64,000 nucleotides of DNA from Manihot esculenta (GCF_001659605.2 NC_035162.2:5289248-5353247); one strand, 5' to 3'; shown: positions 25,521 through 38,538, counted from the first letter of the stretch. Program-made: numbers and translations. Notes: generated by a model not told the origin, from the sequence alone.

Positions 25521-27085
25521 TATGATATTATGTGCCCTTTTAGAATATGGACTTAAAACGACGACGCTATATATCATTTGTAAATTTTTAGTGACGCTTA
25601 TTTAAAAACATTATTTTAATGAGCACAACACTGTGTGAATTTTTAAATTCTCAAAGAAAATTGTAAATGAAGTGAATAAATTTTTAAACTTTAACACAAG
25701 ATGTAATTGAATTTTAGAATTAAATGAAAATCATAAAGTAAAATTTTTTAAAACTAACTTATAAATATTAAATTTACAAGCACTCAAATGAAATAAGATG
25801 GAATAAAAAAAAACAATAGATAAATAAATAAAATTTTCAATATGAATATATGGTAATACATAGTGAAATTTTAAAATGAGATAAAAATAATGAAGTAGAA
25901 GATTAATTTTATAACTTATTATTTTTTTACTTATAAAGTATCAAAACTTTAGCTTATTTTTTGTAGAATATTTTTTTATATTTTCTTACATTTTAAGTAT
26001 TTAAAGAATAAATTTAAAATCATTTAAAAAATAGAATAAATTTAATGGAAAATATTTTATCGGGAAAGAAATTAAAAACTAAAAAATGTTTAAAGAAAAT
26101 GACTTATTATTTAAAAAAAATGTTAATTTTTTACATTTAAAAATTTTATAACACTGTTATATATAAATTTATTAATATATTTTATTTTTAATATTATAAT
26201 CAGAATAATGAAAATAAGTTATTTTTAAAAAACATTTTATATTAAAAAAATTTAAAAAATAAAGTCTATATTATTTTGCACAAACAAATAGAAACTAAAA
26301 TGTATTAATTTATAATTAGGCCCAAAATCATTTTACTCCAACTATTTTAAACAGAAATATCAAATATTCGTTATAACTATAAATTGGATAAATATAAAAA
26401 TGTTAAATAATCAGGCATAGTGACGTGGGTATAAAACTTTGGACTCCTGTTGGGCAATTTACCTCGATTTATTGCAAACTCGCTGGGTCCATTTGGAAAC
26501 TCACTTGGATCCAGCTCAGTTACTTATACATATAAACAAACGGACAAACTCCAAGTGGCTTTAGGCCCATGCCAATTTCCATTTATTCAATTTTTAAACC
26601 CAGCACTATTAAAAAAATGGCAGAATTTCAGATGTGGGTTTCACTGAAATTTTTTAATGTCAAAATATTTGAGATAAGTAAATGAGATGAAAGCTGTCCC
26701 ATTCAAAATAGTTGAATACCTTATTGGTTTAGCTTGCAATGTGAGAATGCTGATTCCGGTGCTTCCGCTGAGCGGGAGAAGTTAAGATTGGAAGATAATT
26801 ATTGCATGCATGAAGTCTGAAAAATATTCAAAAAAATTTATTCTATTTATTTTTTCAGACAGTTTATAATATCTCGGATCAAATTATCAATATTTATAAT
26901 ACCGTTAAAGTTTAGAATAAATAAATAAATTACTTTAAACTCGTACTATAATATAGTATTAAATACGTATGCGGATAACAATATTGATTTGATATTTATA
27001 ATGGCTGAAATATATATTAGCCCATTTAATATTTATTATCTAATTATCCATTATTAATGAATTACAAAAACAATTAAGAAGATAT

Positions 27086-27375
27086 TGTTTCATTCCATAA
27101 GATATATTGCATAAGATATATATATATCTCAATAATCCAATTTAGATTAACAGAAAAGTCTATACAAAATCCTCCAAAATGGCATCCTGAAACAAAACTT
27201 TAACCCCTCAAATGTGCTAAAATGAGCTGTTGTTTTATTCGATAAGACAGGTTGCAGAAGATATATATATATCTATAATCTAATTTGAATCAACTGAAAA
27301 ATCTATACAAAATCCTCTTCGTAGCATCTTTAAACAAAACCTTAACCCCTCAAAATATATTGTCCAGCTGCATTA
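27086..27375 (+). repeat. 145-bp diverged tandem duplication
   Basis: Two copies offset by about 145 bp, each with an AAGATATATATATATCT core followed by TCTATACAAAATCCTC and AACCCCTCAAA. It lies downstream of the unknown gene at 27907. Confidence 0.7.
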
Positions 27376-27906
27376 CTCCTATTGATTAACAACATTTATT
27401 TTTCTTTGAATCAGAAACTTCATTGATTTCCATATTGAATGGAACTACTATCAAAGGGTTGAGATCCTTAAATTCATCAACCATCAATAAACTTTTAACT
27501 TCATATTGAATTTAGAACTTTTAACTTCAATTGAACTTAGATTTGTAAGGTTTCATATTCTAAGTTGGGATCAGAGCGGTTGAATGAAGAAAATTCAGTA
27601 ATTATCTTTGTAGCACTTCTCCACCAAAATGATATGTGATTGTTCACTAACTCCCGTAACAAAGTGATATCTAAAGGAAGCAGAATAACAGCAGAATTTG
27701 AATCCAAATGAAGGTAAAATGTCTATAATCATACGTTAAACATGATTACATCCAAAGCTTTACATACAATCCACTCTCACCTAATCAAATAATCGTAGCC
27801 GTAACAAATAAAACCTCTCATAACACCGAATCCAATTAAGAACCCAGAAAAAAAAAAAAATCAACAAATCTTACACATCAATTGTGGAATCGCATTGCAT
27901 TCAAAA

Positions 27907-28521
27907 TCAGAACTGCCTGAAACCCAACACAGTCTTGCCAATTAATCTGCTACTTCTGCCCCCCTTGTTTTCTCCATTGATAGCCGTGGCTGCAGCCATT
28001 GACAAACCCTTCAATTCTTCAACACTTGCATAGCTTTTTCTCGACATTAGTCCCCCATTTCTATTCTTCTTCTCTCCAGCACTCGCTGACTTGCTTCCTC
28101 TACAATTGGACAGAATCCCATTTACGTTTGACAAGTTCTTTGATGGAGGTGTCCACTGTGGCGGCGGCTTCCTATTCTCCTTTCTTAACGTAGCAGAGAA
28201 ATCGGGCACTGACTGGGCCAACACAGAGGACCCTTTTCTTGAAGCAGTTAAATTGGCTTGAAATTTGACTTGTTTCTTTGGCGGCGTTTGTTTGAAATCG
28301 GTCTCGTCTCTTTCTTGTTGCCTTAAGATCTTCATTCTCAGCTTTGATTCTCGCAGCTCTGCATATGCTGTGTATCTTGGTCCTCTCTCCATGAGGTAGC
28401 TATCAGTGGTGAGCTTCAGAGGGACCGGTTGGCGAGAGTCTGAGGAATTTTGAGAAAGGATTAGAGAGATGGGGTCAAGCGCATGGAAGAGAGATTGAAG
28501 AGTGGCGTTATCTTCTGCCAT
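27907..28521 (-). CDS. Plant protein of unknown function, basic, single exon
   Basis: 204 aa from the ATG at 28521 to the TGA at 27907. I do not recognise a named domain. Visible features: an N-terminal ALQSLFHALDP-like helix (about residues 7-17), a charged conserved-looking segment MERGPRYTAYAELRESKL (44-61) followed by basic RMKILRQQERDE, a Pro/Lys-rich middle, a Ser-rich region and a basic C-terminus (RSSRLIGKTVLGFRQF). No signal peptide or membrane segment. The strong, non-repetitive amino-acid pattern and sensible codon use make it a real gene rather than a chance ORF. The basic character would fit a nuclear or nucleic-acid-associated protein, but this is inference. Confidence 0.7.
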   Translation of the reverse strand: MAEDNATLQSLFHALDPISLILSQNSSDSRQPVPLKLTTDSYLMERGPRYTAYAELRESKLRMKILRQQERDETDFKQTPPKKQVKFQANLTASRKGSSVLAQSVPDFSATLRKENRKPPPQWTPPSKNLSNVNGILSNCRGSKSASAGEKKNRNGGLMSRKSYASVEELKGLSMAAATAINGENKGGRSSRLIGKTVLGFRQF

Positions 28522-29919
28522 TGTTGATGGATTATAAGAAATGGGTTAGTTTCTGGTTTCTCTGTTTCTTATTAAAGAAGTAAATTTTACAACGGTCTAA
28601 TAGAAAGAGGAGAGACACAGAGAGAGAAAATCAACCCTTTTTGTTATTATTCCCATACTTCAACGTTATTGTTAAGGTGGGTCCCTTCTTCCAAAGCAGA
28701 AAAACGATTTGAATAACATTGGATTCTATATCTACCGCTTGATCTGATTTAGGATCCTTATGATGGTCTTTATTGGAGTTCTCTTGATGAGATGAAAAGG
28801 CAATCGGTCACCAGGGGATCTAAAATGGATCATCAGAAGGTTCATCGGACAAGGAGGGTCTTCAGGGTGCAGGGGCTTTTTATTTATTTATTTTCTCTTA
28901 CCAAAAGGGCAAAAGTACTTTTTTCTGGCGGCCCTTTTAAGGCTGTACATATGGCAGGCCCAGGCCAGGTCTCACCATTGATCCTAAATATTCCATATTT
29001 ATTGGACCCAATTGATCCGGCCGAAAGATTGAATTAACCAGGCTCCTAATTAGTAAATCATTAATTTTTTTTTTTTTTTTTTTGAAAATAGTAAATCATT
29101 AATTTAACTATTACAAACTTAAAATTTACATTTATATATGGCTTTTTATTTTTAATTTTTAAACATTATTATTAAGCAATTTTTATTTTCAATATTTATA
29201 AGTGATATATGAAATGTAAGTATTTTAATAAATATATTTACTTATATTTATAAAACACTAATCATAAATACAACTACTATAGTAAAATACTAATTTCATT
29301 AACAAAAAAGAAAACTAGAATAATTTCAAAATTAAATAAAACTTCCTTTTTTTTTTGTCGGGAATAAATCTTCTTTTTTAGAATTAAAATTAAACAAATC
29401 TTGAATAGCATAGAATATGACAATTAGCACTTTTGGAGCTTCAGCTTCGAATTATGATTCCGTCATATTTGATGGGGGGGGAGAAAAAAGAGAAGAGAAA
29501 AAGAAAATCTGAAGGAGCTATCGAACCCAGATGCTCTCTTTTCCCAACATAAATATTTACTCATAACCCAAAAAACAGTCACATCAAAATTTCTATTTTT
29601 TCTCGTTACTGTCTCATTAACTCAATAGAATACTTTGACTAAGATGAGATGGGAGGGAGAGCTAAAGGAAAAGAGCCTAGAATACCATGAACATTATATT
29701 TCAAGAACTTTCATCTCTTGGTTCCGAAAAGATAAAAAGTTTTTTCAACTCAACTGACATCACATTTTCTCTATGCCGCTCTTATACGATTCAAAACATC
29801 AATATCTGTATTTCTGTTCCAGCTTAGAATTGGTGATAATATTGGTGAAATCCATTTAGTACTAATTGGTATACTTTGCAGTCAGCACCATATTGGTGGA
29901 ATCATTCACCCCGTTAGAT
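28522..29919. other. Spacer between unknown gene and PTH gene
   Basis: The left part is the promoter and leader of the gene at 27907. A T-run near 29070 and a run of nine G near 29474 are present. No gene is supported; the right 100-200 bp are probably 3'UTR of the peptidyl-tRNA hydrolase gene. Confidence 0.5.
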
Positions 29920-32809
29920 TCAAACTTTGTTATACTTGTACTTTTGTCCCAGATTAAATCTGGTAATACTTCGATTGAATCCGTTCAGAACCAGGGTCCT
30001 CACAGCCTCATTCGCTTGTTCTAATGCTGCATCAATCTGTCCAGTAGCAGTTAAAGAGTTAAATTCAGCACTGATCTTGGAAATTTTGAAATGCACTCAC
30101 GAGCATTGGAGTGCTAAAAGCAAGATGATACATATAACAATGGAATTTATTATTATTATTATTATTTTTTTGTAAAATAACATGCTTCGATAATTTTCAT
30201 GAAGTAGCATGCCTCATTTGTTCTTAATGATTAACACTCTGCCAAGAAAAATGTGAAAACAATTTACAATATAGTTTCACAAAACAATTGCTTACTTGTT
30301 CTCTCTCTGTGGAACTGAACTTCTGAAGAAGAAAAGCTCTCATGTCCATGGTGCCAGGTGGATTTCCAATACCTTCAAGAAATGAAATTTTAATGTTTCA
30401 CAGCTGAGTTAACTGATACTCCTCAAGTAGATAAAATATTCATGTCAAACACAGGGAAAGTGCAAATAACCAACCTATACACAGTCGAGGAAATTCCCGG
30501 CAACCATCCAAATGATCAATCACATTCTTCACTCTGCAGCAAGATATCCAAAGTTATACTTCCACATTTACCTTCTGGTTTTCACTTAAAAAAAAATAGA
30601 AATTACAGAGTAACATTAATGCAGTCATTCTCATAACTAAGGTCAACTAGTTAATTTGCTCTTCCTGAGCTGAGACCTGCGATGCAAATATTTGGGTGTA
30701 GTAGATGTCTGAGCCATAGCTCACTACAGAGTTGCTCGTCTCCAATAGAACACAGGACATAGCAGATTCAATCAAGTTGATGAAATAAGGAACTCAAGTT
30801 CGGATATCATCCCCAAAGTGTGTATACAATTTTAATTGATTAGGGAGAATAAAACATTCTTTCTCGAAAGTTTATCATTCTATAGTCATCTTTATAGAGA
30901 CACACGAGTCAAAACTGATATCAGACCAGAAAAAGTACCCGTTGTGATGGCCATGTCCTCCTTTTGGCTGAAGCCTGACAACACCATTAGGTAGGCTCAT
31001 CTCATCATATATCTACAAGTTTAATCTCAGACACATGAGGTCATTATGCTCTTAATTAAAATATGAGGTCAATGTGTTATCCCCAAAGTAGCATACCAAT
31101 ATAATATGTCGCAAAGGCACTTGATAATGAGCAGCAAGTGGTCCGACCTTGACAATGTTGAAAAGAGAATAAAACGTTAAGCATGGAAACTCAGCTACTT
31201 ATGGTGGCCAGAACTGAAATAAGCCAAATACAACTTAACAGAACTGAAATCAGCATAAGAGAGAAAAGATTGAGCAAGAATATACGTAAATTCCCCTGTG
31301 CCCCCACCCCCTTTCCTCCTTTCCCTGAAGGATGAGTAAAAACAAAAAAGATAAAAGAATAACTTGGTTACCAATAATTCTCAAATTGATCGAATAGTGA
31401 TTTCTTGCATCCCTTTCATGTTCAGTGCTATTTAGAGTCATATAGAGCCAAAAAAAACACCTATGGCATTCTGATTTTTGTTTGTATCCTCGAAGCAAAA
31501 GGTCAGAATGTGTAAATCAAATAAAGTAATATCTGGAAATCAAAGTAGTGCTAAAATCTCTACAGTCCCATCAGCACTCAGTTTTTTCACAATAAACTAC
31601 TAATATTCTGGCATATGCCATTTGGGTTGGCATTGATAACAAATGCTTCTCAGATTTGAACAATTGTGATCTCTATAATGCAAAAAGGAGGAATGGAGCA
31701 TTTAAATTTGTCTTCAGATAATCTAAAGTTAGTGCATAAAAAATTCCTTCCTTATTTTCCCATGTTTTTTTTTTTTTGAGTTGTTCAAGCTCATCTACTT
31801 TCATCCGGTAACACAGATAAACAAGATTAATTAAAATCACAATTGAGGTTGCTTTTTGTAAAAGAGAATTTAAATCAATTACGATGATAGACAAACTTAA
31901 CTATGTGAAAAAAAATAGGATGCACATACCAATTGAAAAGCTAGATAGTTAACTAACCCATACCACCTAGAGGACATAATAGTAATTGGTTGCATTACCT
32001 CACCTGTAAGGATACTAAAATCCAAAATTTTTAACACTATAAATCATAGTTATTGCTACCATCCTCTATAACAATTTCATTTGTGATAAAGGATGATATC
32101 CCGATTATACTGTATCCACTTCATTTTCGAAGGATATCAGTGTTCCATCATCACTAAAGCTAACATTAAATAGCCATACATCTCAAGAAGTGAAAAACCT
32201 ACAGAAATTGTAATGACACGGTGAAATCAAACCATCAAACAAGATATAGAACTAACCGATTCCCCACTAAAGTTCATATAAGCCTGAGGCTTCGCCAACA
32301 GAATTGGAACATCTTTGATGCAACCTGTACTGATCAAACAAAGAATCAAAATAAATAATCAAGCTAGTACCAAACAAACAATGGATAAGAAAAAAAAGAA
32401 TAAAACATAAAAAAGTAGCACAGAATGTTCAACTTAACAACCTATTCCAATCAGCGCCTTTGATTGAATTGTGTTCATCACAACACCTTCAGCTCGAGCA
32501 ATCTGATCGATCATTTCAAATCCAACCTGACATGAGAATCTTCCCAATTCAAAAATACAGCACAAAACACGACAAAAACCAGCATAATACATTGCTTTTA
32601 ATTACATTGTGCCTAGTGCCATGGTACTTATTTCCAGGGTTACCCAATCCAACAATTAGCCAAGGAGTATACTCTACTTTAACCCCGTTGCTGTTATCTG
32701 GTAATGAAGCACGTACAGACAACCTAGTGGAAACTAAATGCCTTTGCTGAAAGAGATAACTTCTTGGAGAGGAAATGTAAGGTTTAGGGGCAGAGACTGC
32801 ATACAACAT
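29920..32809 (-). CDS. Peptidyl-tRNA hydrolase, organelle-targeted (PTH family)
   Basis: Releases peptides from prematurely dissociated peptidyl-tRNA by cutting the ester bond. Eight coding exons: 32606-32809, 32442-32526, 32257-32324, 31097-31147, 30939-31012, 30475-30533, 30296-30372 and 29920-30036; 735 nt, 244 aa, phases consistent. Catalytic residues of the bacterial-type enzyme are present: N57 in GLGNPG, H67 in TRHN, D139 in YDEM, N160 in GHHNG. The first about 48 residues ([20 protein letters not shown]...) are Ser/Arg-rich with few acidic residues, typical of a transit peptide, so plastid (or dual) targeting is likely. The CRS2-like relatives in plants are splicing factors of this fold; keeping all catalytic residues favours a hydrolase. 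The chosen ATG is 4 nt after an acceptor; an upstream ORF in the leader exon is out of frame. Confidence 0.9.
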
Positions 32810-32813
32810 TGAT

Positions 32814-33188
32814 CTGCACACAAAATAAGCAAAATTTTGTCAACCGGATATGCAACAGGATAAGTTATAACCGCTAAATCAATGTAAACAAGCTTAATAA
32901 GTTCAACGAGCCATTCAAATGATTGACAACCAACCAAATCAAGTATAAATTCATAATTAGAGAAATTGAGAGCCAAAGAACTGGATAAAGTACAATTCTT
33001 GCAATTTAAACGCTGGAATAGAGATTATCACAATAGTGCATAAATCTTGAAACAAAATTCCAATAAAGTGAGAAGATTAAACGGAAAACAACAGAAAACC
33101 CATTTGGGATTAGCTCAAAAGCAGCAAAAAAGATACAGAATCAATTCAAAACGTAGCAAGTTAAAAAAGACAGAAACACGCAACTTAC
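32814..33188 (-). other. 5'UTR intron of the PTH gene
   Basis: Donor (CGG then GTAAGTTG) at 33188 and acceptor (TGTGCAG) at 32814 on the minus strand. The leader exon lies at 33189 to about 33400 and contains a short upstream ORF that does not join the main frame. A G-box-like CACGTG lies just upstream at about 33413. Confidence 0.6.
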
Positions 33189-33419
33189 CCGGAAATGAAA
33201 CTCCAGAGTGTCGATAAAAGAGGAAGAGAACAGAATTCTTCTAGGTTTCGTAAACTTGAATAAGTAGAAGCAAATAGATGGAGACAAAGACAGAGATAGC
33301 AATAACAGAGCCAAAAGCCTGAAATATTGAGAGCCGTTGGTCTGACTCGACAACAAGAAGCGCTTTGTTTGGAGGAGGAGCTTGGAGATATTTTCCAAAG
33401 ATAGACCATTGCACGTGAG

Positions 33420-34667
33420 ATTTGGGCTGTGACTGCGTTTGGGTGCAGCAGGCTAACATCAGCCCAATATAATAATGAATTGGGCCGGACCAATCACTTT
33501 CTCTATTCCTAAATTTTCTCATGAGATCATGTTGATTTTGTCCACCTACATGGGCCCATGATTTAATTTATAGGTAAATAATAACTTTCTTTTAATTAAG
33601 GTATAATATGTATTTAATGTAATAATGAGATTTAATTTTAGTAGCACTAAAGTTATTTCATAACATTAAAACCTTTAAGTTCAGATTTCAATAAAAAAAA
33701 TTAGCATAATATTACTAAAATTGATTTATTTACCTTACACTATATTTTTTATAATGTATGTTATATTATTTCTAATAATTAATGGATAAGTTAATTATAT
33801 TTCGCACGAATAAATAATAATAACAATTTTATTTTTGAAAATTGGAATTATGTAATAATTACCATACATCCTTAATGATTCATCTAGCTCTTTTGCTCAT
33901 TATAATGCCCAATATGTTATATTGATTTACTAATTGGTTCAAATTCTCAAGGGAAGGAGGAGGGGAAACATTCGGAAACATTTATAGACATATTTTTAAA
34001 AAATTGTTTAACTTGGATTTTAGAGTAAAAAATATTTATCAATGATTAGTTATTTCTTATTATTTAATTACAATATTGAAAATAAATAATTTTAATAAAA
34101 TTTCTGTATTCAAAAAATAACTTATTCTTTTTAAAATAATAAGTTTTAAAAAAAATTTAATTTTCTGTTTCACCAAACAAATAATTTTCTTTATCAATTT
34201 TCTAAATGCAAACATAAAAAAAAATAAAAATAAAAGTACTGACTTTTTTTTTTATCGGCAAAATAAGCGGACATAAAGAGGATCAATTTGATTTTCCCTT
34301 TGTAAATTAAAAAAAAAACAATAGCTATCCCTATATAAATTAAATTCGTTTTCCTACATTCTATCAAGAAATCTGTATCTTTCGTTTTCCCGGTATTTTT
34401 CTTGCTCTTTGCATGCCTTAACGAGTTGGTAACAATATCTACACAAACCGCGTACGAGCAAAAGTGATAATGAAATTCGACATCTTTCGTTCAGACATGA
34501 AGACCATTTGTTGATGAAAAATATTTGAGGACAAGATTAACCAAAATAAGAAAAATTTGGAAATGTACATGCCGCTAATTAACGGCATAAGCACAACAAG
34601 GCTCTCCATATCATCAACAAGGCAATCTAGCTGTTCCTGAATCAAGCCCAGATGATGGTAGAGCTGA
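33420..34667. other. AT-rich spacer between PTH gene and zinc-finger gene
   Basis: The left end is the promoter of the PTH gene. The remainder is AT-rich, with a stretch at 33980-34210 resembling degraded MITE DNA. The last about 150 bp before 34667 are probably 3'UTR of the zinc-finger gene. No coding sequence is supported. Confidence 0.5.
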
Positions 34668-35270
34668 TCAAAGACTTAAATGCAAGTCCACGTTACCTAA
34701 TCCCTTATCCCGTTGAGACTCGGCCTCTTCTCTGGTAAACCCAGTACTCCAGGCCGCCATTGAATTTCTAGGGTGAAACCCCAAATCCTCATCCAATGCC
34801 AGACCATCGCCTTCAACATGCCTTCCAGGTTCAGTCCCAGAACCCAATGCGTCGCCATTTGACATGAGACTCAAATAGGACTTGTAAAACCACGAAGGAA
34901 GATGATGCTGTTGCTGTTGCTGCTGCACTGCCACTGGAATCATCGCCGCGGGATGCAGATGTGGTGGATGCGGCTTCAGGGTGGAGAACATGGAAGGAGG
35001 GACGTAAGAAGAAGCTAGCTGGTTACGTGTTGCTTGGATCTGTGCGCGCTTTAGTAGCTGCCTTTCCTTCTTGTGAGCGTTCTGGTGGCCACCCAGTGCT
35101 TGGGAGTTGGCGAACTCCCGGCAACAGTATTGACACTCATATTTTCGACCTTCGGTCTCCGTTTCCGGAGACCCAGATGGAGATTTTCTTGAATCCACAG
35201 GAATATTCTCTAAAATGTTGAAGCCAAAGAGCTTTAGAGTTGTGTTATTGGCGATATCATTATCAGCCAT
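34668..35270 (-). CDS. C2H2 zinc-finger transcription factor, ZFP5/6/8-GIS type, with EAR motif
   Basis: Single exon, 200 aa. One plant-type C2H2 finger: C46-x2-C49-x12-H62-x3-H66 with the plant-specific QALGGH (57-62), which contacts DNA. Near the N-terminus is LKLFGFNI (12-19), typical of the Arabidopsis ZFP5/ZFP6/ZFP8/GIS group that acts in trichome and hormone signalling. The C-terminus DLHLSL (195-200) is an EAR-type repression motif. A Gln run (about 120-126) lies in the linker. The ATG at 35270 gives the family's usual start; the open frame 24 codons upstream reads as leader. A TATA box lies 114 nt upstream. The protein is expected to be nuclear. Which family member it is cannot be settled from this sequence alone. 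Confidence 0.88.
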   Translation of the reverse strand: MADNDIANNTTLKLFGFNILENIPVDSRKSPSGSPETETEGRKYECQYCCREFANSQALGGHQNAHKKERQLLKRAQIQATRNQLASSYVPPSMFSTLKPHPPHLHPAAMIPVAVQQQQQQHHLPSWFYKSYLSLMSNGDALGSGTEPGRHVEGDGLALDEDLGFHPRNSMAAWSTGFTREEAESQRDKGLGNVDLHLSL

Positions 35271-35383
35271 GAGACAGAGTGAAGGGTAAGATGGATATCG
35301 ATTAATGAAAATATTTGAAATAAGAAAAGAAAAAAACAGCACTCGATTCTAGGAGTGAGTCCTGCTTTTGTTTGTGAGCTTGG

Positions 35384-35391
35384 TATTTATA
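35384..35391 (-). promoter_or_regulatory. TATA box of the zinc-finger gene
   Basis: TATAAATA on the minus strand, 114 nt upstream of the ATG at 35270. Sequence and spacing fit a plant core promoter with a leader of about 80 nt. Confidence 0.6.
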
Positions 35392-38079
35392 AAGGGTAAA
35401 AGGTTTGAGCAAAAGAATATGATTGCGAAGTTGAGACAGAAAGGATTCAGAGGAATAGAGAGAAAAGGGAGACCTAGTTGGTTGTGAAAATCCCAAAGAT
35501 GACTAAGAAAAAAGCAGGAAGTATCAAGAAAAACCCAGAGCAAGAAACCTGAGGAGCTAGCATCCTTCTTCACTCAAGTCTTGGAAATACTTTAACACAA
35601 GTCTTTGTCTCATCAATTCAAATAACCTTGTCATGATATAATGAATAAAAAATTTTAATATATTTTTAAATACTCGTCTCGTAATATAAAATAGCATAGT
35701 AATCAATTATTTAATTTATAACACAGTACCAATCATGTAATCTTCTATTTTTGGATATATCTAACCAAAGATTTTGATCCACGTTCCAAGCTGCAAGATT
35801 CAAACACTTTGCTTTGCATCGGAAGGGTTAGCTTAGAAAAATTAAACCTAACATCATTAGTTTGTTATAAGTAAGAAATTAAGACTTGGTTAGACTTGGA
35901 AGCTTGAGAGAGCAAGATTGTCGTCGTCCTTATGGGCCCATATGGTGAGTAATAATTTTGGGATGTTTGCGTGATTGACGTGAAGTTGTAACTCTAAAGC
36001 TTTATTTATTAAAAGGAAGATCTTCTCGTATCTTACTAACTACCATGATTAAGGCTTCTCATCATCATGTTCTTTCAAGCCCCACATGCTAATTAGCTCC
36101 CACATGTCATCTATATGTGCTGTTTATCCTCACATCTTTAATTTGCGCCTTAATTATCCTATTCTGATATTCAATCATTTTGGTTATTATTATTATATAT
36201 TTCATCAATAATGGATTATTACAAGTATGTAAAATTGCTTCACTGTCATGGGATATAATCACTAGATTGTGTTAAGAGACGGGGTTGATGTCTGATCTAT
36301 GCAGTTTTTGGAAAATGCAAATGTGAAAGCAAATGTGCAGTCATAGTCATTATATATATATACATTTTAAAACCAAATGGCCTCCCCCGAAAGTCATCAC
36401 CAGAACCCTAAACTTGTCTCATCTTGTCTGCCTTTGCTACATATAACAATGAACTCCACTCAATTTTCTTTGTTGAAATGGATTCAGATACTGAAATCTA
36501 AAATCTTTTATATTTAATTAAATATATTTATTATCAGATTAAATGAAAATATAATAATTTTTAATAGTTTATTATAATTTATTAAATTAATTTGAATTTT
36601 AATATTTTAACTAAAATTTTCATGCTCCGGCTTAATAATATTTATTTTATCGTGCAGCTAATAATGTTTTACTTTTAAAAAAGTAAAAAAAAATAAACAG
36701 GAAAAAATAATAAAGAAATAATCAGCTAGGTGATCAGTAATTTTGAAATGACATTTTTCTTGTGATAATATGTCACCCACCTAATTAGTGAAATACGTAT
36801 AATTTTATTAATAACTTTTCATGCCTTTCTTCTTGTTGATTGAAGAAATATAGGGTTTAATAAATATTCCATGACTAAGATTGCCCAAATCACGAAGCAT
36901 GCATGGCCCGCCAAGTGGGTTAGACAATCATGGTGTTGAAATGAATTAATAGACTGAGCAATGTGGCATACGTAATAAAAAAAAATTTTAAACTTATTAG
37001 TAGTTTATTAAATTATTTTAATTTGCCTAACGTGTACGAGGATTGACACCCATGAGACGTGATGGGTCCATTTCCTTCAGGAAAATTATGATGAGCTGGG
37101 TTGATTCTACACTGGTGGGCACTTATCGACAAACGTGTACAGGTTCAATCCGCTGGGCCTGGAACGAGAAAATCAGTGCTAGGCCTTCACCTTCGTTTAC
37201 GTGGGTGGATTTGTATTCATTCGAATTTACTAAGTATTATTATTAAAGGGTTTTATTCTATTTAGAACAGATTATGGGTTACCTTTAAAGAATAAATTAT
37301 TTAAACCCCAACTTCATATTATTAATAATTTTTCCAGTAATGCTCATCTCGCTTATACCATTAGGCCGATTGGGCATAGATGCTTGGGGAACTTTTAGTT
37401 TGGATTAATCAATTGTTATTTTTTAGAAAAAATATTTTTTTAATTTTAAAATATAGGATAATTAATAAATTTATTTATTTATTTTAAAAATTAATACTTT
37501 GTACCCTTAATTTTAATAAAATTAAAAATTCAACCATATAAAAATATCATTCGTAAAAAAAAAAAGCAACAGAAATTTATATACAAATCAAAATAATAAT
37601 TGAAATCATAAACTAAATCTTCACAAACAAATAAAAATTTTACAGATTTAAAATTCAAATTCAATAAATTTAATAAAAAATTTTGTTAAAATACATTAAA
37701 GAGAAAAAATTATCAAAAATAAAAATTCAACAGAAGTTGCTCCGATGCTACTACTTATAAATAATGAAGAGAATAAGAAAAAAATGAAAGAAATTTATGA
37801 ATTTGAAGAGTAAGTGTTTTTGTTTTAGATAAGGATATTTTTAGAATTATGTTTTAATATATATTTTTTATTAATATTAAATTATTATTTCTATTAAATG
37901 AGAGAATTTTAAATTTAAATAAAATTAAAATTGAAAAATTAAAGTGTGGAACTCTACAAATAAAATTACAAATTCATTAATTATAAATACCTGAAAAAAT
38001 AATTTTTCTTTATTTTAATATTATAAAAGGTCGCAAACTCTACGTGATTATCTTTACGAAGTCTACGTGGTGCTGGTGC
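35392..38079. other. Spacer, mostly AT-rich
   Basis: Upstream DNA of the zinc-finger gene and gene-free sequence. A segment at about 37020-37240 is clearly less AT-rich than its surroundings but carries no recognisable protein or RNA. No gene is supported. Confidence 0.5.
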
Positions 38080-38538
38080 TAGGGTGACCAATATTCGGTT
38101 CAAAATGAAAAAATTAACTGAATCAAATCGATTTAAAAATTTGATTTGGTTTTTTATATATTTCGATTCGGTTTGATTTTTAATTTTAAAAATTTCGATT
38201 ATTTCGGTTCGGTTCGGTTTTGATCAGAAAAAAACCGAAAAAACCGAATCGAACTGATTAGTAATAATAATATGTTTTTTTAATAATATATAGAAATTAA
38301 ATCATATTAAGATTAAACTATTGTAATTAAATTTTAAAATATTAAAAATAAAGTGTAAAAAATAAAAAAATTATTAAAAATCGAAACCGATCAAACCGAA
38401 TCGACCGAATCAGACCGGTTCGGTTCGATTCGGTTTCTGATCAAAATCGGTTCGGTTCGGTTTTCATAAACACTCAAATTTCGGTTTTCGGTTTATTCGG
38501 TTCGGTTTTGAACCGAACCGACCGAATGCTCACCCCTA
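38080..38538 (-). mobile_element. hAT-like MITE, copy 1
   Basis: 459 bp bounded by TAGGGTGACCA and TGCTCACCCCTA, imperfect inverted ends of about 12 bp. Flanks GCTGGTGC and CTTGGTGC share six of eight bases, compatible with a decayed 8-bp target duplication. The interior near both ends is packed with CGGTTCGGTT motifs on both strands; the core is AT-rich. A copy in the opposite direction lies at 52406-52877. No coding capacity. Confidence 0.75.

Larger units (their letters stand above)
22489..27906. other. AT-rich spacer with repeat fragments
   Basis: 3'UTR of the DUF1645 gene at its left, then no gene. It holds a short inverted repeat (23284-23326), poly(A)/poly(T) tracts near 24415 and 24530, a degenerate MITE-like stretch (24740-25520), a 24-bp tandem repeat (about 25310-25365) and a 145-bp tandem duplication (27086-27375). 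Confidence 0.55.

Noticed and set aside
26450..26647. 65-codon ORF on the plus strand
   Set aside because: Isolated, no domain, surrounded by AT-rich repeats.
28792..29037. 81-codon ORF beside the unknown gene
   Set aside because: No domain; composition like spacer DNA.
33141..33522. Overlapping minus-strand ORFs before the PTH gene as an alternative N-terminus
   Set aside because: They lie in the leader exon and its intron; joining across the splice site runs into a stop, so they are upstream ORFs at most.
34961..35221. Plus-strand ORF of 86 codons
   Set aside because: Antisense shadow of the zinc-finger gene.
37020..37240. Less AT-rich island as a gene or SINE
   Set aside because: No domain, no A/B box pair, no poly(A) end.
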